A stretch of 64,000 nt of DNA from Isoetes taiwanensis. Taxonomy: Eukaryota; Streptophyta; Lycopodiopsida; Isoetales; Isoetaceae. A model generated the notes under the pieces. The model was not told the origin of the DNA. It saw only the letters and a list, made by a program, of their open reading frames with translations, and did no database searches. Of this stretch, positions 45,403 through 57,951 are shown piece by piece (the first letter of the stretch is position 1; every line of letters starts with the position of its first letter). The DNA lies in NCBI GenBank assembly GCA_021234155.1, contig JAJEKV010000011.1:2547294-2611293 (forward strand). Direction: 5' to 3'. The position numbers and the translations under genes were made by a program.

Positions 45403-48400
45403 ATCGACTTTTTCTTTTACTGTGTATGCTAGAAGCTTTGGCTAGAGGCAGGATCTACAACAAAAAATACATTTGATGTGCAACAATATTTAGTCTTTTT
45501 GTTTTGTTTCGGACTTGCCTCTATGTTTTATTCTTATAGATGATGAGGATTTTTTTAATGCACCAATGCTTCCACGTCTTCATACTGATGTGCAAGAAGG
45601 CATTGCAAAATTAATTAGGAAACGGGCAGCACGTGGAAAGACATCAAGGAAGATGTGTCTACTAGTTTGCCTCACTTAGACTCATCACATGAGTACTTCA
45701 ATTTGAAAGAGTCTAAATTATTTTTGGCTATTGATTGGAATTATAGTTTAAGCTTCCTTTGGATGATTCTTGAATTGTACTAGTGTCCAACTAGAAGCAT
45801 GCTTCAAGTTAAAAAATAAACGAATTCCAAAAATGTCAAGTCAAAATCTTGACTTTTAACATGTGTTACCTCCATCATTCGCAATGAATTATACAAGATT
45901 AAATGCATCCCTAAAATAGCAAGTCAAATTTGAGCTTTTAGCATATGCTTACCTCTGCCATTTGCCCATAAATAATATCCCTTCAATCATTTGTCATGAA
46001 TAAAAGAAGATTAAATTCATCCTTAAATACCAAGCCGAATTTGACGTTCTAACATATGCATTACAGCCGCCATTTGCCAATAAATAATATTCCTCTCACA
46101 CCTAAGACAAATGTCATCCTAAAATATAAATAATACTCCCTTCACACTTGGACTAATGTCATCCCAAAATATATTGACACTTTTGTGTTTTAAGAAGCCA
46201 AGGCACAAGGAAATCATAAATATAATACTCGAAAAGAACATAATTTCTCGGACCCTACAGTTTAAGAGATAGAACAAAGAACAACGAGTATAGGTACTCC
46301 AAAATATGCTAAAACTAGTTATTTTTTTAATATTTGTAGGTCATGAAGGGCACAGACGCAAGCGCAAGAACTGGACATGGGAGTCCAAGGCTAGCATTGA
46401 ACTAGAATGGTTTTGTATGGCTTCGACCAGCCCTTATACAAACAAGATTATATTGTCTAATGCATAATTTAAATGTTTGCAGGACTGCCACTTGGCGAGT
46501 ATACATGAATGCCACCTTGGAGGAGTGCCAGTTTGGTGAGTATGCATGGTCGTTATCATGCATGATCTTCATATGAGTCCATGAGAATATATAGGTGCTA
46601 GGTTGTTTTCTTTGAGCTAAGGAGGTCATAGGTTTGAAATTCGACTCAAACATTGATGATTGAACGTAGAGAAACTCGACCCAAGTATGCAAAATGCTAT
46701 GTTAGCATTGGGATGATGGTCGTTTGTATAGGATCTATAAAGTTGTCATAGCCATTCGATGACGATTATACATATGTTCATATACTCGACTTGATAGTGA
46801 CAGTCAGGTCATGTGCAAGTAGTATTTGATTGGATCATGTATGTTACTACAATTTCAACTTGTACAATCTGTTATATGCCATTTGTGACCCTAATAATTT
46901 GGTTCCAATTCAAACATGTATGGAATATATCCAAATATCCAAGTGAAGATACGTAGTTCCACATCATATAGAAATGCTCCATGTCGAATGTTTATTTCCT
47001 TATCTAATACATTCACGTGATGTGACTCGTTCAACGATGCTATAGATGAAGACCTATAGCTTAAAATATTGTGAGTACTGGGAAATGTTGACATTATGAC
47101 GTTTGGAGTTAGGCTATGCATCAATGTTTCATTCCTCTACAAAGCCTACTCCTCAGATGTTTGAAGCTCTCCATGACAAAAAACCGATCAAAGGTCTTCA
47201 AGGAGTTCTCTCATTTCTATGCTAACAAAACATGTATTTCCATTTTCTGCTCTATTACACTTGTCTATATGCTTCTGTAATACTTCTTCCATGCCGAGCA
47301 CCAAAGATTTCTTCAGGCCAATTCCAATAAAGTCATGGTATCAAGTATTCTATTGTCTAGAATTAGCAATTTGAATTGATTGTTAAAACATGACCTTGAA
47401 CTATGATTTAACCCACTTCACCCTCCGGCCATAGAGGGCAACCCTCCGTGCGCAGCACCTTGTTTACAAAGCTTGCAAACTGCAACTTATATGTTGAACT
47501 GCTCCTAATAAGTGTCTTTCTGTGCCTCCTTTCAATTATTCCTTGCAAGCCCTGCTCATGTGAATGTATTGAAGCAGTGAAACAGACATGCAATGCACAT
47601 TCATATAAAACTGAAGCAATTCTCGGGGCCTTCACCTTGCCATGCAATGACTATTATAATTTGGCATGTTCAGATTTTGAAGATGGATGGAGCATGCGCA
47701 TGACCATCTGAACAGTTGCTAATTGCTAACTGGTTTGCTGCAAGAAGCTTGACAAAGCCATGCCATGCACAACCAATAATAATGGTGGGAGATTTCAGCC
47801 TGTCATATCTTTAAATCTGTGGTGCTTGCTTCTAATGTTGTAATCATTCTTTTAATGCATCTAAAAAACCAAACCTGCACGACCGCAATGACCAAGTACT
47901 CCAATGTAACTCCAATGAGTGGCCAAAAATCTAAGAAAAAACAGTGCAAAATCTAAGAAGCTAACAACGCACCATAAACCTTAAAGAAACAGATATCTAT
48001 TCTCAAGCACTTGAAACATTGCGTGTTCCGACAAATCTTGACAAATCTCTATGCCGCTCCACCAATCACATAGGGGTGTGTCCACGTTAGGGATTTTGTC
48101 TACATGAACCATAATTTCTGCTTTTTTAATCAACTGTCTCTTCTACAGGGTCTAGTAATACCAACGGATCTAACTCATACCAATAAAGTTCTTATTTATC
48201 TCCATCCACACAGGTAATTTGCAAATTTCGTGCAACAAAACTTGGTTCTCAATCAACTACGAATGCTACTTTTAAGTACCAAAAAATATAAGAGAAAATA
48301 GAGCACCTTATCAAGTTTTTCTTTGCATTAGATCCGACTACCTCTTCTTCAAATGCTTGCCGTCAAAAAACTTCCTTGGTTTCTTTCCTTTCAATTTAAT

Positions 48401-48445
48401 TCGTGGTCAAGAAACGAAAGTCAGTGAGAGACTCAACGATTGATT
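45403..48445. other. Helitron interior, no gene seen
   Basis: A further exon-like stretch (DDEDFFNAPMLPRLHTDVQE, about 45540-45600) may extend the helicase fragment. Beyond that I see no gene or RNA; the sequence is AT-rich. Confidence 0.4.
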
Positions 48446-49612
48446 TTAGTCGTTCCAGACCCGGCTCTTGATCCGTAACTTCGGACCTCTTGTTTCTTGC
48501 ATCTCCTTAGAAGCCTTGGGATTGATTAGTGTCTTACGGAAAGTTTGTGAAAATCCGGTAGAATAATAATTGTAACGTGAACTTCACCATCGTATCTTTC
48601 ATCAACAACAGCACCAAATATAATATTTCTTTGAGGGATGCCGATCCAGTTACAACCTAGTAAAGTGGAAAAAAGCAAATGACATAAGAAAACGAAGCGG
48701 TATGTAACTTCGTGAAACGATTTGTAAATCCTAGTTCTAATCATCATGAAGTATAATTTTAATGGGAAAAGCACACGAGAAACCACGTTAACCTCAGAGT
48801 AAGATCTCTCCCACCGTAATATTATAAACCACACCAGTTGCTCGTTCAATTGATCTTTCGATAAGAGGTGCAGATGTAGCCTGCTGGGCTTCTTCTTCTG
48901 CCCGGTTCTTCCAAGTAGCAGAGCCTACACCTAACATTGTTGTGCCTGAGTTTGTCATTATTGCCCTGACATCTGCAAAGTCTACATTTGCCAAACCTGG
49001 AATCTGCAAATAGAAATTTCTTACTACGGTGTATTATAGAAATATGACCTAGGAAACTGATGTTAGCTAGCCATCTAAACAGTGCCCAATCGATCGATAG
49101 CAATGCAAAGTCTAGGATATAAGATAGTGGAAGGCTGGTTACATATAGTAATGATATCAAAAATTCCCTGGACGCGTTGGCGAAGCACATCATCTGCAAG
49201 AAGGAAGGCCTGTTGTAAAGGAGTCTGCACAACATCCAACAGCGTACCATTTGGAATAACAATGAGGGTATCAACACTTTTTCGCAATTGTTCAATTGCC
49301 TCAAGAGCCTGCAAATGCAATTGCCGTGATGTCACTTTTTGTGTAAAAGCTCCAAAATGAGAAATATAATTCACTTGTTGAGCTCTCCGCCCAGCCTTCG
49401 AAGGTGAAGGGATAAGTAACAACTCCAACTGTCAGCTGGCCTATCTCCTTAGATAGGCGTGCCACAACTGGCGCTGCACCAGAGCCTGTACCTCCTCCCA
49501 TACCCGCTGTTATAAACACCAGATCTGAATCAGCCACAGCCTCCTTAATTAAATCTTGACTCTCCTCTGCAGCTTGTTCACCAAGATCGGGATTTCCACC
49601 TAGCAGTGCCAT
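48446..49612 (-). pseudogene. FtsZ2-like plastid division gene fragment (captured)
   Basis: FtsZ is the tubulin-like GTPase of the plastid division ring. Exon a (49612-49375) has [14 protein letters not shown] and the GTP-binding signature [15 protein letters not shown]. Exon b (49308-49147) has [19 protein letters not shown] and LADDVLRQRVQG. Exon c (49003-48795) has IPGLANVDFADVRAIM. Exon d (48656-48446) has NIIFGAVVDERYDGEVHVT and, after a frameshift, TGFSQTFRKTL. NIIFGAVVDERY favours FtsZ2. The N-terminal third and transit peptide are missing. Frameshifts lie near 49388, 48815 and 48548, and the donor after exon b reads ATATGT in place of GTATGT. It lies inside the large Helitron on the same strand. 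Confidence 0.92.
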
Positions 49613-50276
49613 TCCCTCACAATTCGGAGCCTTTATTTTTCATTTTTTTTGGAAAAAATGAGGCATGATCTATGCCATGATCTGTAACCCTTACATGCAT
49701 GGGCTTTGCTTTTTCCATGCCAATCTAAAACCCATTATCAGGCAGGATCAGTCAGAGACCAATTCAAATCCTTAAAATACCAGTTACCTTATAGAACACA
49801 CAGAGATTTCTACAACCTGCACCAGGATCCAGCAGCCCAAAACTCGAATTTGCCCACATTGTAACACAGGCATCTATGAATATCTAGAGGCACATGTGAA
49901 TACGGAGCACATGTTGAACAATGGGCCTTATGCTGAGTTAGAGTATTTTATTTTTAAACTGGGTGTCCATCACTAACTTCAGGCTTGTCGTACTATATCG
50001 ATTAACCTGGAATCCTGACTTGGGCATAGAATTGCTAGCTTTGAAAGTGAAGTTAGAATCCAAATTATCCGCTATAGAAGAAGACATTGAGAGGAAAAGT
50101 GAAAGACCAGAACTCGGGCCCTGGTTCATCATTTGAGAATACGATTTTTCGCGAACCCTAAAAAAAACTCAAAACTTTGTGACGTGGCATCATCATCGCC
50201 ATTGGTTTGGTCGAATCTGGGCCGTTAAAATTAGGGTTGGGTCCAACACTTACATAATAACATTATAATATAAAGA
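49613..50276. other. Helitron 5' end region
   Basis: Non-coding up to the Helitron 5' terminus (TC at 50276-50275 on minus). The last 65 bp match the 5' end of the Helitron at 29680. Confidence 0.6.
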
Positions 50277-50814
50277 TTTTGATGAAGAATTTTAAACTGA
50301 AAGCTTTGTCTCTTCAACAATGCTTAATTAGAACAACTCTTTCTTGCTCCATGATTTCACACTCTTTGTCTTTCCTATGTTTGATTTTCTTAGTACTTAT
50401 ATTAAGCTTGCAAAAAGACAAGCAATGTAAAGTTGGTGGGGGAAGGATGTAAAGTGGTGGGGGCAGGACCCATCTGGGTGTGTTGTAAAGTGTCACATGT
50501 CCGATAGGACGCTGCCTTGTGGCGTGACGTTAAAATCTCTTCTTCTTCTTCTTCTTCTTCTATTTTCAACAATAAATACTTACTGAGTTATCAAAATTAA
50601 TGTCTCTCTCCTCAAAACAAGCATTTTTTTTTGCCCTCTTTTAAAAATGAAAAGGCTTCAAAAATGTTGCTTTTTTTGGGGTATTCCGAATGCTAATTGC
50701 TCAACAATCTATTTTGCTCCCTATTTTGTCTGTTTTTTTTCAAGTTTTCAATTTTTATAAAGGAATCTTTCAAACGCACTTCTTAAATAAGTGCGTTTCA
50801 TTTTAAACCTTGTT
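50277..50814. other. Right end of the composite TIR element
   Basis: 538 bp between the large Helitron and the right inverted repeat. It has a (TTC)n run at about 50536-50560 and no coding region. The right TIR 50785-50814 can fold with GCACTTCTTAAATAAGTGC just inside it. Confidence 0.6.
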
Positions 50815-50818
50815 TAAG
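50785..50818. repeat. Right TIR and TAAG target site
   Basis: 50785-50814 ends AAACCTTGTT and is the reverse complement of the left end (29/30). TAAG at 50815-50818 matches 24867-24870. Confidence 0.75.
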
Positions 50819-51067
50819 CTTTATCTTGTGCTGAGCAAAACGAAGAAGCTGCTGATCAGAGATGTGTGTACCTTGAAAAATACGTAGACGTTGCCTCGGC
50901 CAAATAGACCACAAAATCCAACTAGAAGCAAGATGAAATGCCAGCTTACGCAAGTTAGGCCAAACATGGGGATAAATTGCAAGTATCTCCTGGCTAGTGA
51001 GAGACGCACTGAAAAGAGTAAGCAAACGGTAGATGATCGCACAAGAAGATACATGTGTTAAAGGCAA
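50815..51067 (-). pseudogene. LINE ORF2 C-terminal remnant
   Basis: The minus strand reads LRKLAFHLASSWILWSIWPR, RLRIFQGTHISDQQLLRFAQ and HKIKL. This is the zf-RVT-like tail typical of plant LINE reverse transcriptases (W..W..R..RIFQG). The coding sense runs into the composite element exactly at its TAAG site. The upstream RT domain is not recognisable to the right, so the remnant was already short. Confidence 0.65.
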
Positions 51068-54000
51068 TACATGTCTCGAATATGTACCTAGGTTTAGTAG
51101 TAGCGGAGCTTAATAGGTATTTTCTCGACACGTGGAGCATTTTAGCTACAATAAATTTTAGTGTTTAACACCTCTATTTAGTAGATCAAGGTGTGTTTCA
51201 CATCCACATCTTTTTTTTTTTTTTTTTTAATTTTTGGAGTGCTTTGGGTTTTGTGCCAAGGGTACGCTGCATGTTACGCTGCATGTTAGGTCTAAGTTTT
51301 CTTGCTACAAATTAGGCCGAAATTAATTGCTACAAATTTGAAGTTGAACTCGAGCACTAGCATTCAATAAGGAAAAAAAAACTAGACTGAAGGGATGGCA
51401 TGCTCTAATTATTGCTTTATGATTTTCCTCGACTCATTTTGGGGCCTCAGCTCAGATGATAATCGCCTCAGCTAGGTCGGATCCTGGAACTTTGAGCAGA
51501 CACCATTCCACTTGCCATCTCCAAGCACCAGTTAAAGCATTGCATTGGATGACTCAGGTGGGCTGGATCATGCTAAAGCCAATGATAACATTTTTTTTCC
51601 TCATTCAAAGCTTCTGGAACCGACCTTGAAAGGTAAGATAATGACATCAATTGTTTTAAGATTTAAGCTTTTTCTGAGCTGGCCCTTTAAATTCAGACTT
51701 TGGAGTTATTCTTTTCTTGCTTTTGGAGCCGGTCTGGGAAGATAAGATTTGGCACCAAATTGTATGTTGTTTCAAGTTCTAAGTTTTTGTGAGACTAGAG
51801 ACAGAGGTAAGATCGTTCTGATTTATGCTTCTTGAATAGAGGTATCAGAATCATTTTGCTTATTAAAATATAAGGTTCTGGCATATTTTTCAGACGGTAT
51901 TCCCTTTTCTCAAGTTCTCGAATGAAGAGGTTTTGAGGGATCCTTTTTCTAAAGCATCATGCAGGTAGGAACAAAGGTTAAATATTTCTAAAATCTGATG
52001 CATTGTGCAACAACCATTATACCATCTTTCTCTTTCATATATTTTAGGTTTCTTACATGGGAAGGGATGATGGCTACAGAATGTTAGAAGCCTATAATAT
52101 GTTGTATGTGTTATGTAACGGTACTGGCCACCTGATGGGTCAATATACGTATTTATGTATGTATATACATATTCATGGCATGTATGCAGCATGAAATTAG
52201 GGTTTTGTCTTTTTGGAGAAAGGATTGTTGCAGAGCATGAAGGCAAGGAGCAATTCTGGGCAGTTTTGGAGCCCGAAATTTGAAGCATCATATCTCGACG
52301 ACCCGAGATCCTTTTCAAGTGATTTTTCTTTTGCAGGAAAGATCTTCAATTTAATTCTTGGAGCTAGATGACGATCTTTGGAGGCATAATCAATTGCAAG
52401 GGGCCCAGAGGTCTATCCGTGAAGAAATTATCAGGTGGGGTTTTTCTTTGATCAATTGAAATGTGCTATGAGCTGCCATGATTAGTTTGTGCATGACTCT
52501 TGGATGTGGAGATGATAAATTATGAATTTGTTAGAGACTCATAAGGCTAGAGAAGGTTATCAGTGATTGGAAATATCTTTGTAAGGGCTGATTCTAAGTC
52601 AGAAATGGCTGAATATTACATGAGAAGCACCAATTCAGCATGGAAACTTCAGAAAAGACAGAATTGAATTGGATCTGATCGGCACCGAGCTCTCCAATGC
52701 CATTTTGTGTTCACGTTATGTTTTTGTTATTTTGTGTTTTGTGCTTTAGCTTGTTGGTCTTGTATATGCTTTTTTTTATCAATTTATTTGCATGTCCTAA
52801 TATAAAACTAAGTACCTGTGGATGGAATTGGGTTGCATTTGAGCTTAGCAGCAGAGGAGATCGGAGCATGAAGAGCGAAAGTAATAATCATAAGTAGTAA
52901 GAATATGCATTGTTTGATTAATTGTCTAACTATGGTAAAATTCTAAGGATTGGGATAAAGTATCTTTCTTAGCTCATGGAGATGGGGCTAATGTGGAAAA
53001 GTAGCCTAGCACAGATGTAGAGCATCAACGACCCCTCGGCATCAAGGATTTCAGCATCAAGTTCACATGTGGATCTTGAAATGGGGATAAGCAGATATCA
53101 AGGAGTATTGAGATTGAGACAGGTCCGCATTGGTACAAGGAGAGCCATGTGAAGCTTGGGGGTTTCTGAATGTGGCTATAGCATGAAGTACTGCTAGTCT
53201 GAGCGCATAATTGTAAGTTTCTAGGTTGTTGCATTGTATTTTATCAAGAGCATCATAGCTAATGGAATGAAATGTTGTATCCTTCATGAGAGGTTGATTT
53301 TGAGGTAAGTTTTGCATTATAGAAGATGGTAGTATCTTTCCTTGATCAGTAACATACATAGGTATTGGAGCTACATCAATGACAGTCAGGCTCGTAAGTT
53401 CCTCAACATGTTGGATTGCTATCAAGGTCTTCATCACCGAGTTGCTACCTCGACATGGCATAGGATGTATGAGTAACCTTGGCAAGAGGATTACATGTAG
53501 AGAATATGATAAGTTATCATGGCTACTGGATTTAATGGAAGCTAATATGAAATTGCATTCCTTATGGAGGGAATTGCATTAGTGCAAGCTGTGAGTATTG
53601 TGAAAATGCTAAGTATGAGATCTACTTCGATGTCATTGTAAGATCATTGGATAAGCTACTTCAGCAGGTTGTATGGGCAACCTCGGCAATAGTATGATAT
53701 AGACACATGTTGAGAAAATATCTAATGAACTTCACATGTCTTGGTCTTTGCATTGTTCCACTGTTGTCTTGGTATTTGACTATGTCTATTGGAACCTCCG
53801 GGGTCGGACTTCTAGGTTCGGTGGCCTAGGTTGCTCCGGCATGCTCATGTTCATCTGTGATTCTCTGTGGTTCTTGTGCTCTGTGACACCGGGCGTTAGT
53901 TTTCCTGGCAGGGATTGCTACGTCAGAGTCAACTCTTGTGAAATCCCATGGTAAGAGGTCCTCCAGTGCCAGACGTGGGCTGAGAGGGTATGCGCATACG

Positions 54001-56253
54001 AGGTTCACCCCACCACCTGCTACAGGGCTTGGAATGTAAGCTGGCTGGGCAACATGCTGCTAACAGGGCCTATATGTAGGCTAGCTGAGCTACCCATTGT
54101 CCCGGAGTTTGTTTATGATGGTTTGGGTACTTTGGGTTATGTTCTTTGCTATTGATGTTTATGTTGCTTTCTTTATTGTCATAGTCTAGCATTGCACCAT
54201 AGGTTCTTGTGTCTTTGAGTTGTTTATGTTGTTATTCAAGACTTTCAAGATGTTTTATGCATGCAGAGGAAGCTATGGGATCCCCACTTAGTCACAAGGA
54301 CTAACCCCTTTGAGTGCATGCAGTGATTGAGCAAGGTGGTGCTCGGGCCAGTAGCAACAATACTGCTCAGGATCGTGGCTGAGTTGGAGTTTTCTAGAAG
54401 TTGAATCTTAGCTTTGGTTTTACATAAATCTATTATGGATGTATTTCTCTTGAAATTATATTACAACAGTTGGATATTAGATATATGTAAGAAGGGAATC
54501 ATTTTCCATTACTTATTGGAAGATTAAATTCTTCACCAACATAGTTGATTAAAGTTTTCATCACAACATAGATCTAGCCTTAAGTATAGACAAGATCCCG
54601 AGTTGCCAAGAGGGTCAACTCGGCAGGCTCGACACATGTTAAGTGTCCAGAATCTACTATTTCTTAATGCAAAACACAATTGTTGGATGTCACAATCAAT
54701 ATTCAATATTCTGTCTTTATTGCGGACCAAATTTTTGTCTTAGTTGAGGAAAGCATGCCATCAAATTATTGAGCCTTGAAATATACAGATATAACGAAGC
54801 AGATATAACGAAGGTATAATGAAGCAAGTCATTCGTGTTTAGGGAGCAACCAAAATGGTTTTGGATTAGGACCTACTGTCCTGGAAGAAACTGCCATGTT
54901 CAAAGGTTGGATATGGAAGCAACTGAAAGGGTTCGTCGTGGGACAATAGATATGTAACATCTGAGGCTTCCTTTAGTTGCATGTTAGGCATATCTTGGGA
55001 GATAATGGGACATATTGGGCATGTCGTAATTTATATGCTATTGTTGTACTGTTAGAGATTCTATGTCTGTAAAGCATTCAGAGATTGGCACAGAGTCGTT
55101 AGTTTAATGTGGTATATTCTTCAGTTTTATCCATTTTTTGCCACATCTACATTCCGTTTGCTCTTAAATGTTGTGGATTGATGCCTTGTGCCAATGGATA
55201 GTGAGAAGTGAGTCTTCTAATGAGACTTGAGAACAAGAAGCCAGTTTTACTCCAAGGTATGTGCTTCCCAATTTCAATAAGAAAGGACCTACCAATCTTA
55301 TGGTTTAGTGAGACGAACAGTATATTGTTACAAATGATGAGCAACGCTTTGCTCCTCCATGCATTGTGCTTCAAAGGAATAACGATCCAATTCTACAATG
55401 ATTTCATGCCAAGATATGTCATATTCATCTTTCTCAGTTGCAACAACAAATAAGGACTCATTGATCTCATGGTTTAATGCAGGAAAACAAGTCTGATGTC
55501 ATGGGACATGGTACAGGACTGCAACAGTAGAATAACATTTTGTCCATTACGCAATGTGCTTCAAAAAGAATAGTGATCATGTGTTCTAAGGTGCGCAAAT
55601 TCATTATTCTCGATAATGCTTTCAAATAAATGTAACGATTTCGATCACTGCATTGTAGTTGCACATCCCTTCCAATGCTGGGGGCCATATTGCACTACAT
55701 CATAGTATATTGCACTTTATATTTTAGTTGAAAAGTATATCCTTGGTTTTCTAATTCCAAGCCCACAATGACATGTGCTTATACATATTGTACATAATGT
55801 TTGGTAATGTGTTTGCCGGCATTTTGGTTTGGTTTCAAATGACAAATATAAATGAACCTATATAAACACATTGTACATAATTTTTTGCATGTTTTTTAGA
55901 TATATGCTCAACATGCAATTTTCAGATTATTTCTGATGCAAAAACATTCTCATGACCCAAAAACAAATCACTCTTGCATCTTTGCCGTAACTTAAGGACA
56001 TATTTTGCATCATGCCATTATTAGCCTAGAAGAATCTCTAGAGATAATTACTTTTGCCATACAATCCTATATACTACTCTTCAATTACTTAAGTGAAAAT
56101 GCCATTTACAATCTAATGTCCTTTGGGCCAAATCTTGTAAATGAAAAAGCAAATACTACCATAATATTAGTTTTGCAAGCACACAATTTCAAATCTTTGC
56201 ATTTTACTATTTCCTTTTTGGTATAAAGTTCTTAATTTCTATGGGTTATTATA
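51068..56253. other. No gene seen over 5.2 kb
   Basis: AT-rich with a poly(T) run near 51211-51229. Several short open frames (for example 51890-52318 and 53063-53485) lack any family resemblance or splice context. No tRNA or rRNA was recognised. Confidence 0.5.
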
Positions 56254-57935
56254 TGTGACGTCCCCTACTCATATACGGTGCACTCACCATATACAAACAG
56301 GAGTTCATCCCCCATACCAGCTCCAACTGATACAGGGCCCTCCATGTGTCACTGCAACCTTGAGTTCCAGTGGGAAGAATGAAGGGGTCATTTTACCCTG
56401 TCTCCCTTCAGGGCCTACCTAGCTGCGGAAGCGTAAACATGCATGTCAGTAGTACATACATCAACATCACATGACCATCACGAAGGATGGTTCACCACAT
56501 ATCTGCATAGACAAAGATCAAAGACATCACATAGGGAATCCTACCCAAGGCTCGCATTAATGGGATGGGGTGACAAGCTTGGGTCTCTCGAGTTCATTGC
56601 GCATGAATCATGACAATGGATTTGGCCGGGCATAAGAACATGGCATTGGGTTGTCCACTCCATCCGCCCCTCCCGTGCACACTTTGCGAGTAGGTTGAAA
56701 AGTGTTGGGACCTGATCGTAGCCGCCGGGATGCATAGCCGAGGGGCTATATCCCGGGTTACATCTCCCCGGTTCGATGGGGCGGGTAGGGATCTCTCCCT
56801 CGAGAGATCTACATGCCGACTCAAGGTGACTAGAGGGCCACCGCCCTTATTCGACCGAACCCACTGGAAGGTGAACCCCACCCCCACGGGTGTGAGCCCA
56901 TGCCTTGCCCCCGCACTCGGTGGCAAGCCATTAGACCTAGTCACAATGATCCCCTGAGGCCTTACACACGGAGGGATCGTTCAAGAGTCGAGAAACGAAC
57001 CTCCTTCTTATCCGGTCGGCCCCTTCACCCACAACCAGGGTGTGGTTCTTGTACACAGTAATCTATAGTGTGCTAGAGAGGCTAATCTAGGAGCATCTAC
57101 TACCAAGCTTTTAGGTCTTTACCCCCTTCCCAATACAAGGAGTTCATAGAGATACATCATCCACATACATCATAAGAGAACTAAAGAACAAGATCTAATC
57201 TATATCATAGAGTTAGGTTCTTTAGTTAGAGTCCGGTATCTAGAGATCTAGAAGGTCGCTATGGGCAATTAAATAGGCTAAACCTAACGATTCTATGGCT
57301 AAAAAGAGGGTTTAGGCTATTGAATTGACCCAATACCTAATCCTTGAGTTGCTCCTCCCTGTCCCGAAGTTCGACCATCCTGCTTGAAATGCTCGAAACC
57401 AAGGGAAACTAATGGTGCAATTCTCTCGGCAGTAGTTCGGGATGCGGTTTTGGCTCTTGAGGCAGCCAAAACAGAGCTCTAAAACCCTAGAAACGAAAAT
57501 GGGCAAGTTAGGGCTCTCCACCTTAAATAGACAAGGGGTTGGGCTAGGGTTTCCAATTATCCCCTTTAGGCATGTGGGATAATTGGGAATGGGCCCACTT
57601 GCCTTTAATGGCTAGGTGGCAAAATGTGCCCACATGGAAAGGTGTGCCCACATTAATGTGCATATTGGTAAATGTGCACATTAATTGCACACTTGGGTAT
57701 GGCCCACTTGGCATAAAGTGTCCACATGGGAAAATGTGCACCTAGATAAATGTGCACATGGTTAAATGTGCACATTAATAAATGCACACTCCTTGCAAGT
57801 TGCCCCTAGGGGCTACCCACTGGCTACGCCTCGGGCGTACAGACATCGCCGGGCCGGGTGGCGTGTACGCAGCGTGATTTAGGCAAAGACAAAGATACGC
57901 CCCGGGACCGTATATAATCGTGGCCGAACGTCACA
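56254..57935 (-). repeat. Long LTR of a retrotransposon (1682 bp)
   Basis: On the minus strand it runs from TGTGACGTTCGG (57935) to GGGGACGTCACA (56254), so it has TG...CA ends with short inverted TGTGACGT. The purine tract to its right on plus (minus-strand upstream) marks it as a 3' LTR. Most open frames within it are short. The other LTR is outside the window, so its length rests on the end signals only. Confidence 0.65.
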
Positions 57936-57951
57936 TTCTCCCCACCTTGAA
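57936..57951 (-). other. Polypurine tract of the LTR element
   Basis: The minus strand reads AAGGTGGGGAGAA immediately before TGTGACGT. FQGGENVT is the encoded reading here, a wording common at the 3' end of Ty3/gypsy pol before the LTR. Confidence 0.7.

Larger units (their letters stand above)
37747..50276 (-). mobile_element. Large gene-capturing Helitron, 12.5 kb
   Basis: On the minus strand it begins TCTTTATATTATAATG at 50276 and ends with TGCCCAGCAACGCTGGGCA (37757-37775), ACCATTA and CTAG (37747-37750), followed by T. Both ends are homologous to the Helitron at 29680-33594, but the orientation is opposite. The flanks are A and T as required. No Rep/helicase is visible. Captured pieces are a Werner-like exonuclease (plus strand), a SEN1/MAA3-like helicase (plus) and FtsZ2 (minus). 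An inner 1.25-kb tandem duplication is present. Because the two ends are 12.5 kb apart, they could belong to two overlapping insertions, but I see no other terminus between them. Confidence 0.75.
24871..50814. mobile_element. Composite TIR transposon with two nested Helitrons
   Basis: Inverted ends (29/30 bp) with TAAG outside bound a 25.9-kb interval. Inside are two Helitrons (29680-33594 and 37747-50276). Subtracting them leaves 4809 + 4152 + 538 = 9499 bp holding a DUF7869-like gene on minus, a ParB-methyltransferase gene on plus and the GGTATAAATTTATACC arrays. Outside the right end a LINE coding sequence starts exactly at the target site, as expected if the element inserted into an older LINE. 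What is seen: the ends, the duplications and the nesting. What is inferred: that the DUF7869-like protein is the transposase and that the methyltransferase travels with it. A chance pairing of two unrelated short repeats remains possible. Confidence 0.65.

Noticed and set aside
56594-56957. Overlapping frames on both strands near 56.6-57.0 kb
   Set aside because: They lie inside the long LTR and show no protein family.
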